A DNA stretch of 64,000 bases from Xylaria sp. FL1777 (taxonomy: Eukaryota > Ascomycota > Sordariomycetes > Xylariales > Xylariaceae): the NCBI GenBank assembly GCA_022578965.1, contig MU400560.1, positions 62,001 to 126,000 on the forward strand. The letters are read 5' to 3'. Each line of letters begins with the position of its first letter. The stretch's first letter is position 1. Below the pieces are notes generated by a model that saw only the letters and a list, made by a program, of their open reading frames with translations, searched no databases and was not told where the DNA came from. The translations under genes and the position numbers were made by a program. Of this stretch, positions 24,926-36,152 are shown piece after piece.

Positions 24926-27900
24926 CTAAACGCTCGGATCGTACATCCGCGAATGTCCATTGCGAGGTGCATGGATCTGTGAGCCACTTTGATATGACGG
25001 ACCGTTGTAGCTCTTCCGTTTGATAACCTCACCTACACCGTCTCTGACCTCGCGTGGTCCGCTGATCTTCTGTCGGAGGGCGTCCGTTCGCTTCTGGCGT
25101 CGATGCTCACTTAATCGGCGTTGCAGGTTCTGAGGTCTGTATTGTTCCAACTTTTCTTGCCAGCCGGGAAAAAGACGTCGGCCACGATCGTCAACTCGTT
25201 TCTCTACTCCCCAGAGGCGTCGATTGAAGTCTTCGGGCGCAGTAGATGGCCGTTCGTTGTCTCCTTCCCGCGTATACAACCCGCTCCAGCGAACACTGCT
25301 GAGGCTGCCGCGATGTGGCATTACACGCAGATTACCGCTCGGCGTACGCTTGATTGTGCGGCGCTCCGGACTGCGACGGTCGGTCGTGATGTCATGGTCG
25401 TCATCATCGATAGGCAGAATCGCAAATGTGCGTCTCACCCGCTCGCTTAGGCTGCTTCTTCTTCGGCGGGATGAATGGTAGTCGAATGATGAATAGGGAT
25501 CATCCTGCTGGGCTTCATTTGGCACATCATACACAAAGTCATCCGGGTCCATGTCGTGCTCGTCAGCAGGACGCCAGAACGGATGTAGCTTGGACTCATC
25601 AGGTGGCGGGTCATCAGCTGTTGGATATTGACGCAAAATCGTTTTCTTACTTCTCTCTAGATCCGGATTCTCTGCTGTATCTCTGCGGGTTGATTTGGAC
25701 AGAGATAGAGTTCGTGAGAGAAAGCCGGGTCTGCGGGGAGTGGCATTATCTGAGGGTTTGCGAAGACTAAATGCCCGGCGAACTAGCGATGGCCGTTTCT
25801 GGATTTCCTCGAAGTAATTTCCCAACATCTTCTGCTGTTCTGATGCAGGTGTCAAGCCGGATGGCGTAGCTGGTATGAACTTGATCGCCGGTGGTTCTGG
25901 AGGAGCGCGTGGATTTCTGAGAGGAGAATCGACATCATCCATCGAGAACTGGGGTTGGGGGGGTGTCACAGGACCGCCACCAGGACCGCTGGTTGTGATT
26001 ACTGGATTACCTGAGAGCCTAGCTGCTGTCGATTCTCTCCCAGAAGAACTCTCCGGTTGCTTATCGTGTGTACTGTTCACAGATCTCGACATATGGTGAA
26101 CCATCAAGACAGATTTGTTCTGGTGGGGATAGATGTTCACCGCCATTGCCTCCGCAATATCAGCGGCCGAATGTGTCCCGTTTGTTTCGACAGACGCCTG
26201 GGAGAAGGGTGTGTTGTACGCTGTGAGTCGTTTGCCAAAGAATGGGTCACCGTTGTGGTCAACCAGCGACTTTTGATTAGAGGTCTCGTTCTTGTGTGAC
26301 TCGACGGAGGGAGCCGGGCACAGTTGTTTCTGATCTGATCCACTGCTCGTATTCTCGATGGGAGGTGCACGTTCCACCATAACTTGTGGTAGCTGAACCC
26401 TTTCCAGGTCAAGTAGGGCATTGTGCGCTTTCAAGCTCTCGGCAGTCAGAGACCCAGCTCGTGACCCAGCGCGCGACGTATTTCGGCTGGTGGGAGCAGA
26501 CAGAGAAGAGGTCCTCCTCGGCACGATAGGGGGGTAATCCATTGTCAGCTGGTCATTCGGAAATGCCCCGTAGGTTACTGATATAGATCTACCCCTGCGT
26601 CGGGGGTTATCCAAGGATGTGGATAGCTCCTTTGCCCCAGAGAAATTCGACCGTGGAACACTGTTACTTCTCTTCGAACGGTGGCTGTTTGTTGATCTCA
26701 GTGAAGGAGGTCTAGAGGATTTGGACTTGAGAGAGTCCTTCCGATCTGGAATGACAACAACAGGAATGCCACCATTTTTCCATACTTCACGTCGTAACTT
26801 TCTGCTGGCAATAGAATTCGTCGTGCCCGTAGATGCCATGCTATCAGTCCGAGGGGGAGCCGGTTTACCTGGAACTCTGGGTCGTCTATTATTTTCGACC
26901 TGGCGAACAGAAGTCGAAGTGGAGCTCGGGGGAGAGAACTCCGAACCAGAATCTCTGAGGGCCGTCTGCTTCCTGACATGTCGCAACGTCTTCAGTTTTT
27001 GTGGGGGCACATCGACCAAGATGGCCTCGATGACCGTGGAGACGGTAGACTTAGACGACATTCCAGAAGAACGCCTAAGGTCAGTGCTTAACGAGGATTC
27101 CGAGGTCGATGCTGTCCAACGTGGCTTCCCTTTGTTTGCAAATTCTAGAGGGAAATGCTGCGGCGAGGGTGAGATTTGTACGTGCTCATGCAGGGACATA
27201 GACCGTAAAGCCCTTGTTGCATTTGTTGGCGCAACTGTTACGTCCTCGACCACTTCTGGCCGCCCATTTCCTTCTGGGTATCCTCGGCGCTTTCGCACTA
27301 TCACATTCCTACTGAGATTATCGTCCCACTCTTGTTCGACCTCCTCATTGTTAGGCATCCATTCTCCATCAAATGCGAAAAACTCTTGTCTTGTCCTTGG
27401 GGTCAGATCATCATCCACATCCAGCATCAAACCTAACCCCGTATCCTGTGGTTTTCCTAATTTTGCCACGACTTGTCGCCTCACGACGTTTTGTGGTGTC
27501 TTAGTAGAATATATACGTGGCCTGGGCGTGGACTTCTCCTCATCAGATGGGCTAGGACTCTCTCTCGCCGTCTTGAATGATTCAGTGCGTGACTCAACTG
27601 TTGTCTTTGTTGAAGGTAAACGATCCGAAAGATTAGGGCGAAAAGCCTTGGGGCGACGCCCAACCTGCGGAGGTGTCACGTCAGGTGTAGGTGGGCTCCT
27701 CTGGAGAGTCGGTGTGCCCGGAATGGGCGTTACAGAGCCCGCTACCACCTGAGTTGGTGCCAAATTCTCGGCAAGCGTAGGACTTGAAGTAAAGGTTGGC
27801 TGACTGCCCGATGAGGTTCTCGAGTGGGCAGGCGGCGTAGGCGGTGGATCTGGACCGACAAACCGAGTATCCGTGAAATCTTCCGTGGAATCTTGGATGA

Positions 27901-28153
27901 TTTGCGGTGGAGTGACAGACTCTTTCTTCAGATTCGAGGTTGCTATATAATCATTCGAGGACTCGTGGGAAGTGGGTGGGCTTCCACTCGCCACAACGGG
28001 CGCGAATTTGTCCGCTCTAGGACGAGGAAGCACCTTATGCTTTTTGAATGATCGTTGGCTCGGCTTAATAAGAGGTTGGTGTTCGTATGGAGGGTCAAAA
28101 TAGAGAGACGTCATCACCGCAGGTGGTGCAATGGTCTCAGAGGTTGCCAACAT
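24926..28153 (-). CDS. Large, mostly disordered fungal protein of unknown function
   Basis: A single uninterrupted frame runs from 28216 to the TAG at 24926. The first ATG is at 28153 (1075 residues). The next ATG, at 28114, starts M-T-S-L-Y-F-D-P-P-Y-E and is also plausible. No catalytic domain is recognisable. The protein is rich in Ser, Pro, Arg and Thr, with many R-R-x-S and S/T-P phosphorylation-type sites. Ordered-looking islands are F-F-A-F-D-G-E-W-M-P-N-N-E-E at about residue 280 and a C-terminal segment (H-P-F-W-R-P-A-D-E, D-P-D-D-F-V-Y-D-V-P, S-L-S-E-R-V-R-R-T-F-A, L-F-P-G-W-Q-E-K-L-E-Q-Y). The last of these may be a conserved helix. There is no signal peptide or membrane segment. 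A 377-codon open frame lies antisense and is a shadow. Real coding status is supported by length and clean reading frame. Confidence 0.8.
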   Translation of the reverse strand: MLATSETIAPPAVMTSLYFDPPYEHQPLIKPSQRSFKKHKVLPRPRADKFAPVVASGSPPTSHESSNDYIATSNLKKESVTPPQIIQDSTEDFTDTRFVGPDPPPTPPAHSRTSSGSQPTFTSSPTLAENLAPTQVVAGSVTPIPGTPTLQRSPPTPDVTPPQVGRRPKAFRPNLSDRLPSTKTTVESRTESFKTARESPSPSDEEKSTPRPRIYSTKTPQNVVRRQVVAKLGKPQDTGLGLMLDVDDDLTPRTRQEFFAFDGEWMPNNEEVEQEWDDNLSRNVIVRKRRGYPEGNGRPEVVEDVTVAPTNATRALRSMSLHEHVQISPSPQHFPLEFANKGKPRWTASTSESSLSTDLRRSSGMSSKSTVSTVIEAILVDVPPQKLKTLRHVRKQTALRDSGSEFSPPSSTSTSVRQVENNRRPRVPGKPAPPRTDSMASTGTTNSIASRKLRREVWKNGGIPVVVIPDRKDSLKSKSSRPPSLRSTNSHRSKRSNSVPRSNFSGAKELSTSLDNPRRRGRSISVTYGAFPNDQLTMDYPPIVPRRTSSLSAPTSRNTSRAGSRAGSLTAESLKAHNALLDLERVQLPQVMVERAPPIENTSSGSDQKQLCPAPSVESHKNETSNQKSLVDHNGDPFFGKRLTAYNTPFSQASVETNGTHSAADIAEAMAVNIYPHQNKSVLMVHHMSRSVNSTHDKQPESSSGRESTAARLSGNPVITTSGPGGGPVTPPQPQFSMDDVDSPLRNPRAPPEPPAIKFIPATPSGLTPASEQQKMLGNYFEEIQKRPSLVRRAFSLRKPSDNATPRRPGFLSRTLSLSKSTRRDTAENPDLERSKKTILRQYPTADDPPPDESKLHPFWRPADEHDMDPDDFVYDVPNEAQQDDPYSSFDYHSSRRRRSSLSERVRRTFAILPIDDDDHDITTDRRSPERRTIKRTPSGNLRVMPHRGSLSSVRWSGLYTREGDNERPSTAPEDFNRRLWGVEKRVDDRGRRLFPGWQEKLEQYRPQNLQRRLSEHRRQKRTDALRQKISGPREVRDGVGEVIKRKSYNGPSYQSGSQIHAPRNGHSRMYDPSV

Positions 28154-31100
28154 ATCTCTTAAGTGCGTATACCGTGTCCCCACGTTATAATGGATAACCT
28201 GTCTAAACCGAGCCACGGGAGTCCATACTCGGGGCTATGGATATTATCCTAGGTAGGATGCAGAAAACGGCGTTCGGTATAAAGCGATATAAGATCAGGC
28301 TGTAGGTGCGGAAGGGACTGTGAGACTTGGCTGCCTCCCCAAAGCCAAAGCTATGCTACCCAGCAAAATGCAAAATGACCGACCGGTACAATACCAGATA
28401 AAGGTAGCAGGTAGGTGGCAGCAGACCCGGGAAGATGCTAAGCCGACACGAAAACCACGTCGTAGATAGACGAGGTGCTCAGAAACCCGCAGCACATGGC
28501 GCAAAGCGCATTGTCCCGACCAGGGCTGTGGATTAAGCAGTTCTGCTCGTCGGACGTCGGACTTGTGGAGGGTGTACGGCGGTGCAGGGTTGCTCCGACA
28601 ATGCGACCAAGACCGTCTTCAAGCTGTCGAGTCGTCGTCGTATCGTCGTGTCGTCCTGTCTGCAGTCCTGTCTGTAGTCGTATCGAGCTGATTTGTCGCA
28701 ACACGGGCAGGCTAGGCGAGAAGAAGCATAGGAAGAAGCGTAGAGAGAAAGCGATATGGAAACACGTAAACCTTGGACCAGGTAACTAGCTAGCTAGCTA
28801 AGTGAGGTGAGGTGTACCTGAAAAAAAAAATGTGGCCGACTTAGGTATGTCGAGACGGCGGGATTGTGGCTTCTCTTCGCAGCTCTCTCCGTATCAGCTT
28901 CGACGAAGATGGATATAGGTAGTGTGCAAGGAGGCAGGTGAGTGGGCGAGGGGGCTGGCAGGTCGACCTGGGCCGGATGGGGCTTCGAGTGTACTGTGCT
29001 GCAGTCGAGTCTCACGAGGAGGTACGTACCTGGGTAGCTGTGGGAAGGTGGGTTGCGTACAGTAGGTACATCCCACTACGCAGTACGTAGGCTAGCGGGC
29101 TGGGAGAAGAAGGCAACGTCAGAGCCATGATAATGGCTGCTCGACTCTCCCGCCCCCTGGTCAGAGTGGGACTCTATCGCGCGCTATTAATGGATCCTCT
29201 TTTTTGGATGAGACGTGCATGTGGTGAGGTGGTATTGTGGTGTATTGTGGTCTCGATAGGTACTGTACACTGTACTGTACTTATTATTCTTATTATTGTG
29301 ACTACTGTACCTTTGCCCTACTAAGTAAGTACTGTCACCACCTTGATATATTGGACATCTGCACACTTACCTTCTGCATCCATCGCCGTCCATCGGCTTT
29401 TCTCAGCGTACATTTAGTTGATATGCCTACTATTTTCTTTCCATTTAAGAGTTTCTCGGATGTTGCTCCCACCCCTGTCCTACAAGGCTTGCTGTCCTAT
29501 TCAATTGCCAGTTGTAAGGTTTCGCGTGCCGTTGTTTTGACAGGTCATTCATTATCCTTCAGCAAGACGAACCGAGGGGGTGTTTACAGTGTTTCTTATA
29601 GCCGCACCTATCTAGATACTGGTAGCTTAATCGGCCAGCGCGGGAACAACCTCATCCAAATTGTTGAGCGTGAACATTTGATTTACCAGTGGAATTTACA
29701 ATCAATAATATGGAATGATCCAAGAAAGTTAATAGAGTGCAATAATCATGCTCGAGTGGTCTCAATGTGGCGCCTGCCATGGGGACGCAACCAGCCTACT
29801 CACATGGCATCTTTGCTCTCCCTCTACACACCGATGAGAGCAGTTCACAGACACACTCTCTCTCGCATGTTCGTCTGCACACTGGACGGCTTGGCCTTGT
29901 TTTCTTCTTCCAACTGTGACTATGCGGAGACCCAGGCTTGCTGCATCGATGTCAGTCCGGATTTGCTCGGCTCTTGAGCGAGAGACGAGCAACGCTACAC
30001 GGCAGACACGGACACTTCCATCTGCATCCGCAAGAGAGACCGAGAAGATACCAAGGCGGAAAGGCACTACGTTGTATCGCTGGGAGAGGACTCAGTAGTG
30101 TACGCAGTACATAGTAAGTAGGCAGGCAGGCAGGCAGGCAGGTAGGTAGATGCATCAAGTCGTGCTGCCGGAGGACCACTGCAACCATTGCAACCATGGC
30201 CGTCAGCAGGACAAATCAGCGTCTCCAACTGCCCAAGGCTCGAGGTTCATTCCACCTCTGGACCCCCCCAATTACTCGACGTGCAGCACGATGCTGGCGA
30301 ATCAGCGCGAGCGATCCCCAACACCACCTGCAACATGCGACTGGGTGGTGTCAAGGTCCTGTTTCCTATGCTGTATTGAGCATGTGCCCCATGTGCTCGC
30401 TCCATGTGCGAGAGGTGTTCCCCGGCGACCCGTCGTCATGCCCGTCTTTGGCATTCGGCTCTTCGAAAGAGGCGGTGCGCAGGCAAGGTTTCCCCGGTTA
30501 GGTCTGTCACATTTCCCTACTGAGTACTTAAAGCGACGCAGACTCGAGAGCCCGGGGTAGGTCTAATGATTTGTTTCAACGACGCTCCCAAACGAGTCTC
30601 GCCTCCCGAGTGCCGGGAACCCACTGATGAAACAGGGAGACCGGAGCAGAACAAAAAAGACAGACGGACATGTGAACTGCCCAGGTGGTCGAAGGGCCAA
30701 AAAGCATTACTATATACAGTAAGACCCGGTTGCAAATTGTCCAATCACAGACCATCTCTTTCTGGCCAGATTATCTTTAGCGGATAGCCCCTCACTACTC
30801 CACTCCCACAGTACGCTACGCTACCTATTCAGTACCTAGAGTAGAGTAGTGTGTGTAGACCTGATACCTAGAATCTTCAAAGTCGTATTTCTCTGGTCCT
30901 ATCTTCAAAACACACGCACACGCACACGCCTCTCGAGGTCTGTCTTGAGGATCCGCAACAAGCATACTCACAACTACCGGACCTAGGGTGGTCTAGCCGT
31001 TGATTTTGTATCAATCTCCAAAGTCCGCCAGGGCTCGGGTTGCTTCATCGTTACCCAACCATGCAAATACCCTGCTGGTGCATCTGTTACGTTCGCCTGA

Positions 31101-32049
31101 TTGCTGTTCGTCGTCGTCCTCAGTCCGGGGTCAACTGCGAAATGGTCATCACCGAGTTTATCGACCCAGCATTAATGTACCGTCCCCTCAGGTAGCTTGT
31201 ACCAGTCGGATCTAGATAGCTAGTTTACACTAGTCTAGATGCTGGCGATTTTCTGAGTGCGTTTCTATCTAGGTGTGGCCGCATAACGATAATTCGACCA
31301 TCATCATACCAAGGCACAAGTCACATGATGAATTATCCCTCCGTTTTCTCCCTCACTCGAAAGCCAGATAGAGTGCTTACTCAGTATATCTAATGGATGT
31401 CTACAGCCTATGTTTTCTCCGACCTCCTAGCTTCCCCGTGGAAATTGTGGAATTACGATATGCCAAGTTTCCAAGATGACACCCCGCATGAGCATTAATA
31501 TCGACCAATATCTATTGTTGATCGAATCCAAAGTTGATTATTCACCTCTTTTCATTCACCCAATTACATCACGTAGTACGGTCCAATCAATGGGCGTTTT
31601 CGAGGTCCTCCAGCTACTCCAACGTCTCAGAGCAAGCATAGCTCTGAAGCTTTATCTCCAGCCCCGCAGCAGCATAATTTTCGATGTCATCACTGTGAGC
31701 CTTGGTAACTCTTTATCAATACATATCAAACTCGAGGTGCAGACCTAATCGTAAAACTTCCACTTGACTGCATATTTGACTAACATGTCCGACTATGAGT
31801 GGACAATAAAGCCCAACCCGTCAGCGATAAGCGATCAATGCCTGCGGATCTTGCCTGTGATTGACGTATCATAATACAGAGTGAGGGGATACAGACTGCT
31901 AGATGGCCTCACAGACCGCTAAAGATGCATCAAATAAAAGCTGGGGATGTGTATAAATCTGGGAAGAATTCACAAATGTTTTCTCATATGCAGGCTATTG
32001 CATACTCTACGCAGATAATAACATAAGCCCGACGTGAGATTTTAACGTA
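28154..32049. other. Intergenic region of 3.9 kb
   Basis: I can support no gene. A 246-codon frame at 29237-29977 shows composition drift and no motif. Simple repeats present are a GGCA run at 30120-30147, a CACACG run at 30908-30930, and TAGC copies at 28785-28800. Short pieces of TAGGTA/TACCTA recur. This is the start of the gene-poor accessory part of the window. Confidence 0.55.
30119..30147. repeat. GGCA microsatellite
   Basis: About six copies of the tetramer GGCA grade into GGTA in intergenic DNA. Confidence 0.85.
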
Positions 32050-33743
32050 ATGTGGGCGATACTTGCGATCTTTGGAATTGCGACTTGCGTAGCTGGTCAT
32101 GATCCCGAAAGTGGTCAAAATACATTGTCCGGCCCTCATCAATCCGTATGGTACAATACACTACCAGGAGATGGCGGGAAACAGGCGGACTCCGTGTTCA
32201 GCGGTATATCTACCTTTGGACGCCTCCCGTTCTTCCCGTGCCTCAGCTCGAATGATGTGTCATACGATCTTGCTTTCATCGGTCTGTCAGCCCTGTTTCC
32301 AGATATGAGTTACACGGGCATCCATTGACTTCCTATGCTTAGGCGCTCCTTTCGATACGGGAACATCTTATCGTCCCGGCGCTCGTTTTGGGCCTTCGGG
32401 GATCCGCCAAGGATCCCGCCGCCTGAATCTTTAGTATGCTGCTTCTCGCTCAAATCCTCAATGAATAAATCCAAATCTAACACGACCACAGCGGCGGTTA
32501 TAATGTGCCCCTAAAAACGAACCCCTTTGACTCTTGGGCAACGGTCCTAGATTGCGGAGACATACCCGTTACATCGTGAGATCTTTTCGTGTCAACTCTG
32601 AACTCAAAAACCCAGGCTTCATTAGCTAATCTTCGAGCATCAGATACGATAATACATGGGCTCTAAAGCAAATTGAGGAGGGCCACTACAGCATCCTATC
32701 ACGCGCTCCGAAGACAGACGCGAAGAAGCCAGGTCCGGCAAAGAAAGGCAAGACACTCCCAAGGGTCATCACGCTAGGAGGCGACCACACCATCACTCTC
32801 CCGCTACTCAGATCCATTAACCGCGCCTACGGCCCCGTATCCGTGATTCATTTCGACAGCCACCTCGACACTTGTAAGTCGGTCATATAACCCCCCCCCT
32901 CCCCCCCTTTTCCCAGACTGAGGGGAAATGCTCACAAATATCACCCATCAGGGCGACCCAAAGTCTTCGGCGGTTCGCCGTCTGAAGTAGCGAGCGTGAA
33001 TCACGGGACATACTTTTACCACGCGGCGCAGGAGGGGCTGTTGGCCAACCACACCAACATCCACGCGGCGATCCGCACCACGCTCAGCGGACCGAGCGAC
33101 TACGAGAACGACGGGTACTGCGGCTTCGAGATCGTCGAGGCGCGCGAGATCGACACCATTGGTGCCGAGGGCATCATCAAGCGGATCGTCGACCGCGTCG
33201 GCACTGAGAAACCCGTCTACCTATCCCTAGATATTGACACGTGAGCTATCCCTAGTCACATATTCCTGTTGTATTAGCTGCTCGTAGAGGCAAAGCATCT
33301 CTGCCTAGGGCAGCGTGAAAATCTCCTAGAGACTCTTATCTATTTCCATCTGAAAGTGTAAGTACTTACTCATTGAGTAATGTATAGCCTCGACCCTGCG
33401 TTTGCGCCGGCTACCGGAACCCCGGAGACGGGCGGGTGGAGCACGCGCGAGCTTAGGACGATTCTAAGGGGCCTTGAGGATATCAATCTGATTGCGGCGG
33501 ACATTGTCGAAGTTGCTGTAAGTTCTACTACTGCTGTTCCTTGCTTGCTCATATTTGATTGATTTACTCGCTTGCTTTTGCCGTTGAGCGTGCACTGAAC
33601 CGTGTCAGCCCGCCTACGACACGAATGCCGAACATACTACGATGGCGGCGGCGGATGCGCTCTATGAGATCATGAGCATCATGTTGAAAAAGGGGCCGTT
33701 GAGTAAAATGATCGCGAGTGGGGGTGGCGATGATGAACTCTAA
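32050..33743 (+). CDS. Secreted agmatinase-like ureohydrolase
   Basis: Seven exons, 32050-32281, 32343-32433, 32492-32575, 32644-32873, 32952-33240, 33388-33517 and 33609-33743, give 396 residues with every phase matched. The arginase/agmatinase family hydrolyses guanidino groups to urea with a two-manganese centre. All metal ligands are present: H184 (G-G-D-H), D207, H209 and D211 (F-D-S-H-L-D-T), and D306 and D308 (S-L-D-I-D-T-L-D-P-A-F). Also present are the agmatinase-type [18 protein letters not shown] loop and the [11 protein letters not shown] motif. Residues 1-16 are hydrophobic and end A-G, a probable signal peptide, so the enzyme is likely secreted or vacuolar rather than cytosolic. 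Agmatine is the best-guess substrate; a guanidinobutyrase-type substrate is equally possible. A Lys/Pro-rich insert lies at about 158-175. Confidence 0.9.
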
Positions 33744-35312
33744 GCCGTTGTCTGTGTTCTGGATTGGAAGTGGTGTACTTGACGTCGCAAGTGTTTCGGT
33801 ATGAGTTGAGACATGGGATATGTGACGAACTACCGAATATTGGGATTGAGAAGCTTTTCGGTGTATGCGGCGGTGAAAAGGGAAGCTGGCAATTGATACC
33901 TGGTTTAATTAATTGCTGCACTGCGACTAGGCAGCTGTGGCGGAGAAAAGGGGCTCTAGTTCAGACGAATATTTCAATATAAGTATTCTGACATTATCAT
34001 TGGAATGATATTCCTTGTCCTTATAACTATGGGTGATGAATGGGTGTTAGCAGTCTCACGTTGTGTAACCACTAATTGCCGCACTACGACCACACAGATC
34101 ACTCGTAAGATCCCCTTTTCTCCTTCATAGAACTCAAATTGCCTCGCAGAACAGTGAACGTCCGCCATCGCTCATTATTGATATGCCGTGGTATTTCTCG
34201 GTAGCTTGTTCGAGCCGAGCCATATCAGCTCTCTAGCTCACGGCATGATGGAGGCCATTAGGACCAGAAAAGCGGAGGATCTATATGCTCTCAAACTCTA
34301 GATGACTTGCAACAAGCCAGTTACCTCGAATCCCACGTATCGGCTTCTGCTGACTGTACCGCGTTATCTCCAAGACGTGTTGATTGTGACGGCAGAGATA
34401 ACCTCAAGCTAAGGAATGACAACAAGCAGTTAGCATATTAGTGAGTTGAGTTGTCGTATATCCCTTACATTCATCATGGGTCTCAGTATTTTCTTCTAGA
34501 AACCTCAGCCAAGTATCAACCACGATCTTTGACCTATTGACTTTCATGGCCGTCGAAACTCTTCATGGTATACTAGAGCCGTTTTTCCTATATTAATTGC
34601 ACGTATGAAGCTCCTCGCCCTACTTAAAGGCATTGTCACTAAAAGAATCAGCTTGTAGGTCGACATAGTCTAGCACTCGAGTGTATTCCGCATTTCAACA
34701 TAACAAGTAATAGTTGCAATTCGAAGATATTGACGGTATACCAGACAACCAGGGTGGGTGGACGTCGTAACCATAATATAGAGACGATAGACGCAACATA
34801 TATTTGAAGGCCACCTTATAATATATGCACACGAAAGCTTGTGGTAAGCTATGTTGGGAAGTGTGTCTTAACCGACAGTTCGGTTCCGCACTATCTGAGG
34901 GCACGCGTTCATCACACCTATATGCACTATGCCAAGGACTCGAACATCTCATGAATATTCCATGTCGGCATATCGCCAAGCTCAAACCTCGCTACTGATT
35001 CGTCCGCGCTGCTTACTCATAGCGTTGTACTGCTCCGTGCGGACATTATATTGTCCGAGTAGGTCGCTCTCTTGTAGTGCGAACCAGGAGAGAGAGAGAG
35101 ATAAGTAGTAGGCAACGAAACCCTACAAGATCGAGCCCTTGTTGAAACATTCAGCCTCTGTTTACTTTCAGCAATTGGGAGGTTCCGGGGTTGACTGCGA
35201 TACTAAATGATAAAAACCCTCAAAGGTTAATGTTCAATTTCGAAAATATACTTCTAAAGAGCTGAGACGCTGATATAAAATCCGAGTGCTATCAGTGGAA
35301 CTGATCTATAGC
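33744..35312. other. Intergenic region downstream of the agmatinase-like gene
   Basis: No gene is visible. The part near 35040-35250 lies on the 3' side of the retrotransposon relic (minus orientation) and could contain remains of its long terminal repeat, but I could not define ends. Confidence 0.45.
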
Positions 35313-35700
35313 TTTAGCAGCATTCTGCAAGTGCTTCTTAGGTTTCCACGTATTATCGTCATGTAAGTATCCCTTCTACTTCACTAGGTGTTCGAAGGTC
35401 CCTTTGTTCTGACGTGAATCCAGTATCTCTTCGACGTTGTATTCTTGTTCGCCGGGCTTCACTTCTAATACAGTTTCTAGCGTGGCGTTCTTAAGTGCTG
35501 GTTCTAATAGTGGTATATAAAAAATTGGATGTATCTTCATTCGGTAAGGTAATGATAGTCGATCATTGGGTTTTGAAATGACTTCTTCGATCTCGAATGG
35601 ACCAATTGTTCGAAGTCAAGCTTCTCGCTTAGTCTCTTTGTTCTGATGTTTCGTCTTGAGAGATAGACTTTATTCCACGCGTGTATCTAGGTAAGCAGAA
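35313..35700 (-). pseudogene. Ty3/gypsy retrotransposon relic: integrase C-terminus and chromodomain
   Basis: Read on the minus strand, this matches the pattern of the end of a fungal chromovirus Pol. First comes N-K-V-Y-L-S-R-R-N-I-R-T-K-R, then G-P-F-E-I-E-E-V-I-S, H-P-I-F-Y-I-P-L-L-E-P and P-G-E-Q-E-Y-N-V-E-E-I-L-D-S-R. The chromodomain core follows, ending D-N-T-W-K-P-K-K-H-L-Q-N-A. It is broken by a frameshift just before G-P-F-E-I and by an in-frame TAG where the chromodomain Trp of the V-K-W-x-G-Y motif is expected (TGG to TAG, a C-to-T type change on the other strand). Reverse transcriptase, RNase H and the integrase core are not visible, so this is a fragment. Confidence 0.75.
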
Positions 35701-36152
35701 AGTAATATTGAGCCGGCCAAGGCTTTCTTTCCCCTCCCTGGAGATGTCCCTCCAATAGAAACAAAACTTCTAGAACACATCGTCGTAGAAGCCAATAGGC
35801 ACGTATCATTGCAGGACCCAATACCACTTTATCCCCAGCTTTCAAAAGCGGCACGGATCAGGCCTTCCGGCTAAATTGCACCATATACTCGAGCGGGCCC
35901 AACAAAGAGCCAAAGAGCCACATAATCTGTTCAGGCCAACATTCGATCCTCCTCGTCTGATTACCCGACGAGAGCCTCCGAATTACTCCCGGGGCCCGGG
36001 ACGCGGGCAGTTCCTACCGCCATGTATATGAACGGGGAGGGCGCCCGCGCCCCCTTGGGCTGTTGCCTCGAGCTTGCTGGACTCGTTCTTCCAGCTCTGT
36101 TCCTGGAAGTCGCTGACTCGGATTCTTCGACGGTGGCAACGGCTCTGACAAG
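35701..36152. other. Upstream region of the MFS transporter gene
   Basis: This holds the promoter and 5' leader of the transporter gene. An ATG at 36022 opens an 88-codon frame that overlaps the true start in another frame and could act as an upstream ORF. Confidence 0.4.

Noticed and set aside
26619..27752. 377-codon open frame on the plus strand
   Set aside because: It lies wholly antisense to the 1075-residue minus-strand gene, with low-complexity Ser/Leu/Arg composition typical of a shadow frame.
29237..29977. 246-codon plus-strand frame
   Set aside because: No motif is recognisable, the start is rich in Tyr/Cys from a TTATTATTG repeat, and there are no flanking splice signals. It is probably chance, though length alone makes it the best of the rejected frames.
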